Positions 51,998 to 64,000 of a DNA stretch of 64,000 nt are shown one piece after another (position 1 is the stretch's first letter; every line of letters begins with the position of its first letter). Under the pieces are notes generated by a model. It did no database searches. It was not told the origin of the DNA and saw nothing but the letters and a program-made list of their open reading frames with translations. The translations under genes and the position numbers were made by a program. The DNA lies in contig JAPFQT010000155.1 of NCBI GenBank assembly GCA_027627225.1, positions 464,977 through 528,976 of the forward strand. Reading direction: 5' to 3'. This DNA is from Congeria kusceri. Taxonomy: Eukaryota; Mollusca; Bivalvia; Myida; Dreissenidae.

Positions 51998-52784
51998 AAG
52001 TCACCTTGTCCAATTCAATGGGCCATTTGATGCAGCGTTTTCGATGAAAGATGTCTTGTCAATATGACTATATTCATTTATACTAAAAAAACGAACGTAA
52101 TATAGCGGATTGTACATGTAAATTAAAAACTACCGACGACAATCATAAAAAATACGTCTTTGCAAATTGTTAGTTTATTTCTTGTATGCCTTAACTGTAT
52201 GAGCGTTATGCAAGACAAACGAAAGTTGTACTGTGTTGTTTGTTTCATTGTGCAACTTTCCTTTGTGGATGTCAGCCTGATTCACATATATAAAACCATA
52301 CTATGTCCATGTTTATATATTTCTTTATCAGTTTTACTCCAGCACAATATTCGCATTGAATGCAAACCATTGTCAAGTGTGTACAATAGCATAGAATTTC
52401 ATATTAAATGGTTTATGTCTACTTACTTACTTACTTCTTTACTACATTCTCATAAGGCAGATATGACGGTGGCGTTTTTCAGAGTGTTCAAGACCAGATT
52501 CTCGCTATTTTGAAACGCCTTTCTATATGTAGAGGACATGTGAAAACCATTAAAGAAATATAACTTTTTTGAGTACAATAGGGAAATTTAACACTCTTTA
52601 ATGCAGTAGAGAAATACTATACTAGTTAATGCAGTTGATAAATACAACAATATTTGTTTGTTGGAGAACAAAATGCTTTGTCTAAACAGAAACAGTTATA
52701 ATTTGTTATTGTATTAGTTCTGTTAATATGTAGTTATTGCAACTATTTTAAAGAATAACTTAGTTTAATAAAATAAGCTGGATG
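51998..52784. other. Host intergenic sequence
   Basis: Probably includes the 3' untranslated region of the Kunitz-like gene (ATTAAA near 52,125 and 52,550). A TACTTACTTACTTAC repeat is near 52,419. A 117-codon frame at 52,160 has no supporting features. Confidence 0.4.
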
Positions 52785-53647
52785 GTAGAGATGCAACGGG
52801 TACCCAAAAATAATTCGCATTCTCGGTTCCATTAAAATTAAGTCGAGTTTGGTTCCTCATTGGAAAATTCGGGTCGGGTCAGATATTGAAGTAATAGTGT
52901 AATTCAACATTTTTAATCATCATCTTTTTTAAATTCTTCTCAGTCTTAAATCATATTCAACACTTTAATAATACCCAGACCCAATAGGCTTTGACAGGTT
53001 TTGTTTTACAAATAAAAGCAAATATTCTGATATTGGGAGTGCATCGCTGAACGCCCCCACTGAATAGCTGTATGGAAAGACGTCTTAAACCAAAGTGTTT
53101 CAAACCGTACAGTTGAAGAAATAGATTTGGCAGAGTGCATTGGCTTTTAACGGAACTGAAAATAAACTCAGAGCATCGTTATTTATGACGAAACCGAAAT
53201 AAATGTCAAATTTATCGTTAATGAAAAGAAGTTATCAAATTTAACAGCGAACGAAACTGTTGACGGGAGGGAGGGTGGTTATTCAGTATTCACCCTTTCT
53301 ATCTCCTGCGCCATATCTTTTTCCCATTAAATACACATCTCACATGACGGATCAATACATTTATAATGCATATATATGCGTACACAAAAAGCCCGTGCAT
53401 TCTTTGCAACAGAACCTATGCAAATAAATTACTTAACAAATCTGTATTTATCGAAACGAGAAGAATTTCTTTTATAGTCAGATCTTCAGGGTAGAAACAA
53501 TGTTTACAGATCGGAACAGCCCTCTGGAGGTGAAAAGTTGATGCGTACTTTTACTTATATCAATACCCGACCCGACCCGCAAATACCCGACCCGAATGAA
53601 GAGACCCGACCCGACCCGAGCAAAATTTGCTACCCGTTCATCCCTAC
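52785..53647. mobile_element. Non-autonomous hAT-like element
   Basis: The ends are imperfect inverted repeats: GTAGAGATGCAACGGGTACC at 52,785 and the reverse complement of TACCCGTTCATCCCTAC at the right. Subterminal CGGGTCGGGT and ACCCGACCCG motifs face each other. TAG(A/G)GATG ends are common for hAT elements. No transposase frame is present and no clean 8-bp target duplication was seen. Confidence 0.6.
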
Positions 53648-53724
53648 TGGAAACGGTATTTTGTGTTCCAACAGGTTTAAGACATTTTACGACAACATAC
53701 AAAATCTTTAACCTGAAAAATTAA

Positions 53725-54185
53725 GTGGAAAGGGGACATAGCTATGTTAAAATACAAACAGAGTTATGGGGAATGTTGCACCTGATGCTAGAGTTGATGG
53801 CAAAGGTATGTTTCAAGTTTTAAGTGAATAACCTGTGAAGTTTTGAAGTTATAAGACTTTTGAATATAAACTTAAACTAGAAAATCTATGTAGAAACGGG
53901 GCATAACTCTATTAAAATACAATACAGAGTTATTGGAAATGTTACTCTTGATGCTGCAGTTGAAGACAAAATACAAAGCGGAGTTATGGCGCATGGGGAA
54001 TTTGCATCTGATGCTTGGGTTAATGACAAAGGTATATTCTAAGTTTAAAGTGAATAACGTATGTAGTTATGTTGTTTTGTGAAGTTACAAGACTTTTGAA
54101 TATAAACTTTAACCAAGACCAGACATGGACGCCGACGCCGGGTCAAGTAGGAAAGCTCACATATTCTTCGAATAGTCGAGCTAAA
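53725..54185. repeat. Dispersed repeat with internal duplication
   Basis: Two related segments (about 53,725-53,880 and 53,895-54,110) share GGGGCATA-CT-TATTAAAATACAA, TTGCA-CTGATGCT and AAGACTTTTGAATATAAACTT. They end in GACGCCGACGCCGGGTCAAGT and a TTCGAATAGTCGAGCTAAA tail. This tail is, to my knowledge, widespread in bivalve genomes. Confidence 0.6.
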
Positions 54186-56690
54186 AACTGATTCATAATT
54201 TATTCTAATCAATGGTTACATAAACACATATGCCCCTGTATAATCGATTGTTTCCTTTACACACGCAAGATTAACATCTCTCCACACGAAATCCTCTAGT
54301 AATTTACAGTCACGTGACCATACCTGTGAATGGTCATAATGCGAACACTTTTCACTGTGGGATGAATGCATGTAAGGTGTGGGCAGTATTGAAGCCATTT
54401 GATGTCCTTGTTTCACGTAAAAGGTAGGTTCATCCTATACAGGATTTTTGACATGGAGCAATCCGTTATTGTGGTCAGTGAAGTGTTTCAATTTCTATGG
54501 TCATCTAATAAACCTATTCTAGTATTAAAGTTAATTAAACATTGAATAAAGACATTAGTACAACACATTGGGAAAGCATAGCAAATTTAATCAAAGCAAC
54601 ATTGTTTTTGGTATGCAAATTTACTTATTTGTGGTCAGAAACTTACCATGTGATTTTTAGTTCGTTAATTAATTAATGTATTATATATTTAAAACTTCAA
54701 ATACTGTAAAACATGTCTCATATACAGCCCTAAAATGACTTTTCCAGTTTATGACAATTGATATTACTGTTGGAAGTAAGTTATTCATGAAAAGCATAGG
54801 ACTGGTGAAAATCAACACTATATTTTTTTTTAATAGAGTGCCATTTGTCTTTAATTACCAGTTGCAAAAACATACATCGCTCCGCCTCTAAGGTTGTTTG
54901 TCCAAGTATTTGAAGTCAATTCATTGGATTATGCAACCATGTTTTACTATTTACTTCTGAAATATAAACGCATAATTAGTCAACTCAATCCTTGATTGAC
55001 AAGTAGCGACGGGTCAATATACATGTACATGTGTAATCTCAAATCTGTTGCATATGATGGGAGAACTGTATATCGAGATTTTTAATTAGCTTCACAATAC
55101 TGTTTGTGAGGATGTTAATCAGGGTTTAACTCCTGCTGATGTTTCGGTGTTTTCATTTATCTTATGTTGGAATAATTAATTCATTTTATAATTTTTTTTA
55201 TAAAAAAATACGCCAAAAATAACTAGATGGATGCATCAATGAATAAATTGGTGAGTAAACGAATGAATGTATGAATCAATCAATGAATCCATGATTCCAT
55301 GAATTAATCGATCAATCCATGAATCAATCAATCAATCAATCAGGTCCACGTCATTCAGCCTTTCTGTTTGGTTCTCGACCAATTTCAAAGAAAGCTTTGT
55401 TTACTGTCATATCCACACATATATCATATGCATATTAATATTTCCTTATTTGTAATTGGTCTTATTTTATAGTATAAATAGTAAAACATTTGCAACAAGT
55501 CTGATATTATATATCTATATATCTATATTATCTGTTATATTCAAAATCAAAAAAGGAACATTAGGAAATAATATGCAGTGTAGAACCTAAGAATCTAATC
55601 TCACTGGCCTTACAAAATCAATATTCTGATTGACGTGCATTTTTGTATTCATTTACATTCACTATGTCACACCAAAAGGGATCAGTTGCTTTTTCACCCG
55701 TTGCAAAATAAATATTTTTACATGTAGAACCGAAGAAAAAGCATGAAAAAGATATTTTTAAAAAGGCTTCCACAACAAAGAAGATTCAGAAAAAATAACA
55801 CACTGCAATCACAAAGGATTTGAATTTCAGGTAATATGTGTTTTCTGTAACATTTTTAGGTATGATATGCACTGTTATCTGTTTACAGATTGAAGACACA
55901 CCAATATATTTTGTTGACGTTTGCGCTTATTATTAGATACTGGTTTCTATTTATTATGTCTAGCAAAATTGAATATATATTTTTTATCTACAAGAAAGAG
56001 GTTCAACATCGAACAACATTACAGCCAAAAATCTTATAGAAAAACTTGAAAACAAGAGTCAATGAGGACATCGCTGCAGTGCGGAGGTCTAACTGTAAAA
56101 CTTACGAGGGACCAAGTGATGCCCACAACAGCGGCGAATATTCATTATGTTTAAGGATATTTATTTTCTAGTATTTAATAATATTTATATTGAAGCCAAC
56201 AAAAGCCTTGGCGATCGTGCTGATAATGGTGAGGAGAAGGAAAACAATAATAGAAATATTGACAATTTACTTTAAAACCCTTCTTAAGCGTTTTCACCTC
56301 CACAAACGAGAATTTAATACATGCACATCCATATTAGAAAACTATATGTCATTTGAGTCTGATTTATTTTCATATAATGAAGGCGGAACAAGACTGCATT
56401 GAAGATAAATATGGATGCGAGTGCACCAGGGAAACATCTGGTGGGGCTTGTGGTACACAAGACAAAATTGGTTGACCTTGAACGTCCAATATCAAGTCAG
56501 AATAACACACGTCTAGGTCTAAATTTCTCTACTAGATAAAAAACTCCTCACTTCGCAAAGATCAATATCAACAATTCCGGCGAAAACTGATATAGCTGAG
56601 CTCGCAAATAAGAACTTTTCTGAATGAATTATGAACAAAATACTTACTGAGAATCATTCATTTGAAATGGAATCGTCCTGCTGATTGGAA
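54186..56690. other. Host intergenic sequence
   Basis: No gene seen. A GAATCAATCAATC-type repeat spans 55,225-55,345. Otherwise AT-rich. Confidence 0.5.
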
Positions 56691-58985
56691 AAAAAGCTAC
56701 TTGCTAATTGGAAGAAAGCCCTTATCACTCCCATCTACAAGAAAGGTCCTCGGCACATCGCCTCTAACTATAGACCAGCTTCCCTCACTTCTGTTGTCAG
56801 CCAATCTCTTTAAAATCAAATCCTAACGTTGTTAGGATTAGAAGACATCGTATAACAGGTCACGTTCAAATGACCTTCCGAACAATAAAATATCAGCCCT
56901 GCTGCGCCCAATGAAATTGCTTTTTGAACAGTAAGTTTGGCCACGTTTTTTGAAAAGGTGATGCATTTCCAGCTGATCCTCGGGAATAAATCATTTACAA
57001 TTAATTTTTACGTGGATGACAATGGATATAGTGGAACCTTAGGCGAGTAAACATCCAAAGTTATACGACAACATTTTGAACGTGACCCCTAATGCGAAGT
57101 CATCAGATCCAGTCAGCGGATAATATAGTAGCGTCAGACTGGAGATGGTATTAATGAGATTGGTTGTCTTTGTTTTGTTTGTTTGTTTTGTTTGGATTTT
57201 TTTGCAGTATTCAACAGTATTTCAGTCATATAACGGTGGTCAGTTAACCTATTCACACTTTTCCTGGGTAAGCTGGTTTACCAGTACTAAGTGCACATAC
57301 TTATGCCAGTAACTGACAACTGCCTTACTTGAATCCGAGGGAGGGGGAGAATGGCCGTAGAAATAGTTTTATGACCAATCCCCACACAAGTTATGTGGCC
57401 GGGCTGGGAATCGAACCCGCGATCCTCGGATTTGTAGTCCAGCGCTCTACCAACTGAGCTAGCCGGCCCGGCAAAGATTGGTTGTCAGCAAGCTCCTAGA
57501 AAACATCATCTTTAGCTCCACCATTAAACAACAAAAACTCCAACAGCATTCTCACCCGGAACCAACACGGATTCCGCTTAAAACGATCTTGGATCTTGCG
57601 AGACTCAGCTCATCTCTGCCATCCAGGGCATAGCCAAGAACCTCAGATCCGGAAAAGATCAGATGGGCGTCATTTTTGGACACTTTTGGACTTTGCTAAA
57701 GCCTTCGACAAGATCCCATTCCAGCGCCTCTTGCTTAAGCTAAACTTCAATGGTATCCATAATTACACACTTCAGTAGATATCCTCTTTTTGAACAATAG
57801 AACCAGGCAAGATCTGGTAGAGGGGAGTTCATCAGAGAAACTGCATGTTCTGTTAGGATTGCCGCAGGGAACAGTGCTTGGACCCATTTTATTCTTTGTG
57901 TATATAAATGATTTTTCCTCAGTAAGCTGGTCGTATTAAGCCAACCTGTTTGCAGAAGACACCCTACTTTACAAATACATTCGTAATTACGAAGATGCCA
58001 CCATGCTCCAAGAAAACCTCTCAGCTCTTAAAGTGGCAGATGAGCTTCCACATTGAGAAATGTACCGTGTTAGGTTTGCTACAAGACCAGCTACTACTTC
58101 TATGGTCAGCGTCTCCAAGTCACAGACAGTGCCAAATACCTTGGCGTAACCTTCAGGGACGACCTACAATTGGAAAAGCACTCTCAAGCAACAGCGACTA
58201 AAGCAACACGCTCACTTGGAATCCTCCGTCGCAACCAGAGGGAGTGCAGCAAAGCGGTCAGCGACACCACCTACAAACGTTGAAATATGCTGCGGCTTCT
58301 TGGGATTCTACAAAGCAGAAAACATCAACCTACTCGACTTTGTCCGGCGTCGCGATGCCAGATACACGTGTAACAACTTCACTGATGCGTCACAGCAATG
58401 GTCAGTGGCTCGGTTGGAAACCTTTTCAAGAGCGCCGAAGAATCCTACGATTGACCATGCTCTTCAAGATCTCCTACAGCTTAGTGGACATCCCAGAGGC
58501 AGCACAGATCATAAGAAGCAGCGAAAGAAGAACCAGATAATTTTTCTTCCTCACATCAGTATCACCGTGTACAAGCAGTCCTTCTTTCCCAGAACAATTG
58601 AAGACTCGAATAAATCGTTTACCAACCATGGTCACGTACATCACCGACATCGAGGCCTTCAAGGCTGTTCTCCATGCATCGGCTCACAGGGGTAATTTAG
58701 CTTTAGCGGCATGTACTGGATTTTAATTGTACATTCTTTCGAGATGTGACTATTTTGCCCAAACTCTAACCGTGGACAAAGCACACTCCAGTTATTGGCT
58801 TCCTGTTCTGTATACGGAAGAAGAAAAAGAATCGCTTAAAGTGCAGCGTCAGCATGAATCCCAACTTTTCAAACCACAAATGGAGGTATTGCAACTGAAG
58901 AACAAACAGGTGTCAGTTGGACTCATCGTTAAAGATAACCAAAATGACGTCGACAATAAGGATGAGAACAGCAACAACAACAATT
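56690..58985 (+). mobile_element. Decayed non-LTR (LINE) retrotransposon with nested insertions
   Basis: Translated fragments in several frames match a LINE reverse transcriptase: WKKALITPIYKKG and NYRPASLTSVV near 56,700-56,800, then after an interruption VSKLLENII near 57,485, LDFAKAFDKI near 57,690, GLPQGTVLGP and FVYINDF near 57,860-57,910, and KYLGVTF near 58,135. Stops and frameshifts are many, so it is dead. The gap between 56,810 and 57,480 is an insertion that includes a SINE. Confidence 0.8.
57200..57472 (-). mobile_element. tRNA-headed SINE
   Basis: On the minus strand, from 57,472, a tRNA-like head has a TAGCTCAGTTGGTAGAGCGC A box and a GGTTCGATTCC B box. A body follows with CCATTCTCCCCCTCCCTCGG and CAGTTGTCAGTTACTGGC, ending before an A run at about 57,200. 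The tRNA part folds well (anticodon loop CTACAAA), but its body and its second copy at 46,350 show it is a SINE, not a tRNA gene. Confidence 0.85.
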
Positions 58986-58989
58986 AAAA

Positions 58990-59920
58990 ACAGATTTGGA
59001 ATCCATGTTTGTAAATGCATAATATTATATACTTAATATGAAATGTCTTATTAAATGATTTCTAAATGCTTGTTCCCCTTTCCTTTTTACCGACACTGCT
59101 TGGACATCGGCCTGTCTCCAATACTAGTGCATTTAGAAAGTAACATGATATGTGCCATTTCAATTGTTGAAAGGTAGCTATTTCGATATTGTTTACTGAA
59201 TCGTGGTCCGCAGAGTCGAAAAGTAGTTCTTGTGATACCTGCTTTCGATTAATCGATTACTCAAGGCTGTTAATTTGTCGCAGTATTATTGTTTAAGACA
59301 GAACAAGTCAAAATAAAACAATGCGATATGTGTAGATGTCGCTCCAACTTTCCAGTTTAACACACAAACATCGTTTTTTGATTGGATAGTATAAAACATA
59401 CTGAATCGCATATTTCAATATAATCGGTATCACATGTCCTTGTCCCTATGATTGGATACGCGCGACCGCAAACCAGACTAATCCATAGAGTACACACGAT
59501 CAATAAACAAATCCATTAGTCCATTTAGAAACTAAAAAAATAATTATTTGAATGATCGATTTTCTAAAAAGCATTTCGTGTTTTTTATGTAACGCATGTA
59601 ATTTAATTCCCTTGACGGAAGTGTTTGTACTAAACAAACTGAGAATAAATTATGGTTAGTATGCAAGCAAAAGCGGTATATTTTGTGTTGTATTGATGCG
59701 GGTCAGAAACATTTAGGAATACACGTTTTTTTAAATATTTGTTTGCAGCTTCATTTTCTACTAATAGTTATTAACAATATGCCCGCTAGTCGTACTGGAG
59801 CACAGTGGTTATACATATGTTGACAAGACGCATCACTTATCATAATGAATGCACTGTTTTGAGTGACACAATGACTTACTTAAAAGGAAAAATGAACATG
59901 AAAACATAATAATAATAGTA
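58990..59920. other. Host intergenic sequence
   Basis: AT-rich sequence without a supported gene. Confidence 0.4.
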
Positions 59921-60480
59921 CAAGTTATGCTCTGGGCAAGCATGTTGATCTCTGACACTGACGATTGACACTGCCCTTTCCGCTTCAGACCTTGACCTTG
60001 AGCGACACAATGCCACATGATGATCATCAGTTTGACCTAGTTATTTTGAAACTCATCCATGTCAGTCACAATTATGCTTTGAACAAAAATACAGTCGTAT
60101 AATTGACATTTAATTGGAAACTTTACCTTGGACCCAAAGACCTGTTTCTTGCGTGATACACATACATTCATGAAAGTGAGCTTTTTGTGCTTAGTTATAG
60201 CTGAATGTTTGTTTGTATTTAGAATATATGGACTGGACACAAAGATTGATTTGATTTGACCTTTGCCAACATTGACCTCAACGCTACTATCCTTGTTCAT
60301 GTGCGAAACACACCATCTCATAATGGTAATCAATTCTGATTAATCGCTTGAATATCCATCCAAGCCTGACAATAGTATGCTCTGGAATATATGACCTTTC
60401 ATCTTAAATTGACCTTTAGTCCGTTACAGTTGACAGACACGCATGGGTAGGCGACAAATCATCTGGTCATAGTGATGTTC
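59920..60480. repeat. Dispersed repeat with GACCTTGACCTTGAG motif
   Basis: CAGACCTTGACCTTGAGCGACAC, TACCTTGGACCCAAAGACC, TTGACCTTTGCC and related phrases recur at short intervals; each resembles part of one repeat unit carrying CACA-TGGTGATCAT. No reading frame. It looks like an old dispersed mollusc repeat. Confidence 0.45.
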
Positions 60481-62396
60481 GTGTATATTTAATTATATTG
60501 GATCAACTGAACATGTTTTTTGGAATGAATGTTTTATTGAAAGTTTGAAATGATCCAATAAACACCAGTCAAATGAAGGTTGTGGTGATGATCCTGATTA
60601 CTGTCTGATTCCAAATAAATCGATTACTGGAATAATCTTGACGCAGGCCTGCGCTCTCTGAGTGCTGTTTGGTTTGCTTTGATAACCAGACAGCATGAAT
60701 AATATGTACAGTTTGTAAAAAATGCAAATAATAATTACCTTTAAACATGTACGCAACGATAAAAGGAAATCAGACGTCTTGTAAATACTGAAGACTGCAT
60801 TTGTTTATAAACAATCAAAACGCTGATATGGTAGAAAGACTATTGACGAGAAAGAAGAAACCCAAATCAAGGGAAATAGAGTGAAATTTTCTTAAAGAAA
60901 GGACGTATTTGTTTGAATAACTTTAAATTTCTGCAATTCCATTTTTACACAAGACAAATTGAACTGCTCATTAGTATATTACCTACTTTCAAACTCTGGG
61001 TATATATATTGGTTTGTTTGCAAACTACTTAAAGCAAACGCATGACAGACGACGTGTCGACTAATCCTGAACGGTCCGAAATAGCTGATGGAGGATATTA
61101 ATTTTGGGGTATCGATTCTTAGTGCTTCGTAGCTTGCAAAGTAAAATGTAGTTCACGCGATTCTATCTCTCAAAATTGCCCTACTAAATAATCACGAATC
61201 ACGATCCATCCTATTTTCATTAAATGGTTTAACCTTTCATTATCAAGTGAATTTGAATCACCTATATACTTAATATATATTATGTAACAGCATTAGTTAA
61301 TCACAACCGACATCTTTATAATGCAAAGAAATAAAGTTATTACGCGCATAGTTGATACTGAGCGAAATAAAATAATTATATTGATATGTATATATGACCA
61401 CTCGAAACCTCTCAATCAGCTGTCAGACACATTGATTGTTAACATATACATATACAATACACGCTTCATCCTGTCAAGGTGTTTTTTCCCAATTATTTGG
61501 TAAAACAAAAAGTAAAGCTAATTGTTTTAGTATTAATTTATGTTTTTCTTAAACACATGTCAAGCTAGCATAAAATATGTATTATGTGTGTTAAAAATGT
61601 TGTCAGGTACCTGCATGTTTTGTCACACATGTCTGACTGTCTGACAAGTCTGGGTTGTCTCGTATATGAGTATATTTATTATCCAATGTTAAATAGATAA
61701 ACACATACAGTAATATATTCACTAACTGTGCACATAATGGTATGACAGAGAGTAAGCTACAATAACATCATATATGTATACTCAAAACTTGTAAGAAATC
61801 TGCACACAGATGTACGAGCAGTACTTCTTATGATGATATGGGCACTATTTTAACCGGTACCAAATCGTTTAGTGGCTAATACAATTATATCTTTGACAAT
61901 AACCCAAATATTTATGAACGAACTCTCAAAATAAACAACTTATATTCGAATGTGCATATGCAAACCTGAACCAAACAACAACACATTAAACAGAAACCAT
62001 CTACGAATGGTCATCCTGGAGAATGCCATATTTTACTATACAGGTACGCGTTTTATCTAGCCATATTTACCGATACTCAAATATAGATCTCAGACCTGCA
62101 AACTGTTGGCTAATAGTCGATAAAAGCGATAAAAGGAAACACCAGTAAACCAAAATTTAAACATGCTTATTAAATAATTGCAGTGTACATATGTCTTGAT
62201 GATAAGGAATCACTTATGTAGTATATTTCTGTAAGATAAATAGTGTTACATAAATGTATAATTGGTATATAAATGACCAGACGTAACTGCAAAACACGTG
62301 AACAAAATGATAGATATGTACACTTCGTATGTTTTCATCATTTTTAGAATCTTCAAGAGGTAATTGAGATACTGTTTCTATCTCTTCTTTGTCCTT
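60480..62396. other. Host intergenic sequence
   Basis: AT-rich, no gene seen. Confidence 0.4.
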
Positions 62397-63445
62397 CTAT
62401 TCAGCAGAATTCGACAGATTTTTCTGCCACAAACATCGAAAACGTAAACACTTAATAATAGTTTTTAGTTTTCTGGGCACCGGTCCAGCTTTGTGATGAA
62501 TGCGGAGTGAAACGAGACATGTCGAAAGGGTGACACTGCTATAGGCTAGCAGTAACAGGACGTATATGTAGATGCATGCCACTGGGTTCGAGCTCTTGGA
62601 GACGTTGTTGTTGATGATTTGTAGATACACGACGAATGACAGAAAAATTGTTACGGCCACAGACATGCGTTCACCTGACGCAACAAGCATCGAGAACACT
62701 ATGCCATTGATAAGACCCAAAAATGTTATAGGGATTATTATATACACCACGCAAAAATCACTTCTGCGTTTCAGTTTCAGTCGGACACTAAATTTCGGAG
62801 GTAAGGTTTGTTCAGTTCTGTTTTGTACGATGCTCTCATTCAGCAGTTCCCACTGGGTATTGCCAATGAAATATGACTGGTCAATAACACTACTAGAATG
62901 AATTCTTCATGTAAATAGGCCCATCCGGACACGGCTATGGAACATGTTTGTGTGTCAAACGGGAAGTATGTCACATCTACAGTACAAGACACTGACAGCA
63001 CAGCGGCTGGTGTCCAGCGCACGCTGCCATTATCATTCAATCTCATCAACAACGAATTTTCAATTTCCTGAACTGTGCCAAATGACTAAAGGAAAAATTA
63101 TTGCGGCCGCCATATATGTTCCGGAGCGATTAAAACTGACGATTTGCCACCACAGTCCGATGTATTCCAAGTAAGGCGCTCATCCCGCCAGGACAAATAA
63201 AAAACCACTGTTGTGTCCAAGTCTCCCGAAAATTCATCAAACTTATTAATACTTACAAGAGAAACCGCTACGGTTACACTCGCATGTTCTGACAGGTTAA
63301 CTAATGGCAACACACGCCTGTCATATCCTTTAAAAATGTGTTCGTACAGCTGCTCGATCTCATCAAGTGTAACACAGGTTTCTTTCTTCTGCCATATGCA
63401 CATGTATATAAGCAAAATAAAGACCCTGACCGAACAAGATATCAT
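62397..63445 (-). pseudogene. Cys-loop ligand-gated channel (nicotinic acetylcholine receptor-like) remnant
   Basis: Reading from 63,445 down: a signal peptide, the ligand-binding domain with VVFYLSWRDERLTWN and EHIWRP, then a cys-loop (C-x13-C) with YFPFDTQTC near 62,960. TM1 and TM2 follow near 62,680-62,750 (SGERMSVAVTIFLSF), then TM3 (IYIYVLLLLAYSSV). The frame changes at about 63,100, 63,060 and 62,895. No TM4 follows the stop at 62,397. The gene is intron-free here although most receptors of this class are spliced, so a retrocopy is possible. Large nAChR expansions are known in bivalves. Probably not functional. Confidence 0.82.
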
Positions 63446-64000
63446 GAAATTTTGCGCAAAGTGTAGAATATGCCAAATTTTTATCTTTTATTCCTCCAGC
63501 CTGGTGGTTCCTTTCCACGTATCGCGACAAACTTTAAATGGTCCGTTCTGTTGTTTAAGTGGTAAAAAAACATTAAAAACCAAAATGGTGTCGATTAATG
63601 GATACATTACCATTGATTTTGTTCATGAAATAAAAGACAATTCAACCAGATAAATGGTCGCTGTTTACCATTGCGTCAATTATTGTTACATAATATTATT
63701 TTATTCAGGAAAACAAAAGTTGTTGAAACAGCAATGACAGAGTAATTGTTATACATATAAATGAAAGCTTTGAATATAATGTTTTCTTTTTCAATCATTC
63801 TATACAAATTATATGCGTCCATTAACAAACACAGAGAACATAATAACAACCGAAAAGCACCCATTATTTGCATTGAAAATGGAAACGTAACCATACAATA
63901 CGATGTATTTGACTGAACTATTTTCTTGACTAATTACCGAATAAATTCTAAATTCAAGCTGATAGGTATTGCACATATATCGGCTCCTTTTAGGCTATAC
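63446..64000. other. Host sequence beyond the receptor remnant
   Basis: No supported gene or repeat seen. Confidence 0.4.

Noticed and set aside
57395..57472. Apparent tRNA gene on the minus strand
   Set aside because: The tRNA fold and A/B boxes are good, but it continues into a SINE body whose second copy is at 46,350, so it is a SINE head.
45062..64000. Further viral genes on the right side
   Set aside because: No compact promoter-gene units, and the content is SINE, LINE and spliced host-type sequence.
1..64000. CRISPR array
   Set aside because: The regular repeats (385-bp array and exon array) lack short identical repeats with unique spacers of equal size.

Overview
The window reads as two joined territories. 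Positions 1 to about 45,060 look like part of a large DNA-virus-like genome, most likely herpesvirus-related (malacoherpesvirus-like). Positions about 45,060 to 64,000 look like animal chromosome, most likely from a bivalve mollusc. The viral assignment is inference. It rests on compact intron-poor genes on both strands, each with its own TATA box, and on the gene set: a deoxynucleoside kinase, a divergent protein kinase, two BIR proteins, a Bcl-2-like protein, several RING proteins, a paralogous pair of type I membrane glycoproteins, a standalone GIY-YIG nuclease and a PD-(D/E)XK protein with the layout of herpesvirus UL24. No polymerase, terminase or capsid gene is in the window. The host assignment rests on a cys-loop receptor remnant, an acyl-CoA synthetase (FATP-type) remnant, a spliced Kunitz-type secreted protein gene, tRNA-headed SINEs, a non-LTR retrotransposon and an hAT-like element.

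Layout of the element: 1-18,617 is dense with genes. A perfect 41-bp-arm inverted repeat with an AT-rich centre (11,924-12,036) sits between two divergent genes and is a candidate replication origin. 18,617-21,602 has no clear gene but holds two tRNA-like RNA candidates. 21,603-24,282 has two RING genes and the UL24-like gene. 24,480-30,700 is a degenerate tandem array of about 385-bp units. 30,849-32,303 is a 5'-truncated Penelope-like retroelement. A run of CRE sites (32,834-32,877) precedes a very unusual locus at 33,360-41,590: about 40 small exon-like blocks with strong splice signals, including about 18 microexons of 8-11 nt, with no continuing reading frame, ending in a polyadenylation signal. 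41,760-44,380 contains repeated, strongly folded RNA-like sequences: a 69-75 nt element in three copies with compensatory changes and a conserved loop-loop complementarity, a roughly 310-nt multi-hairpin region, and a third tRNA-like element. 44,446-45,062 carries short repeats and a duplicated 67-bp piece of the gene region, then the sequence changes to host type.

How parts may work together: the BIR and Bcl-2-like proteins would block cell death, RING proteins would act as ubiquitin ligases, the nucleoside kinase would feed DNA synthesis, and the glycoproteins would sit on the envelope or cell surface. The right part (33-44.4 kb) looks like a non-coding RNA region, as herpesviruses often have in latency or immune-control loci. 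The viral-type genes are intact while the host FATP-like and receptor-like genes beside them carry frameshifts, which fits a recent insertion or a viral genome joined to host sequence in assembly.
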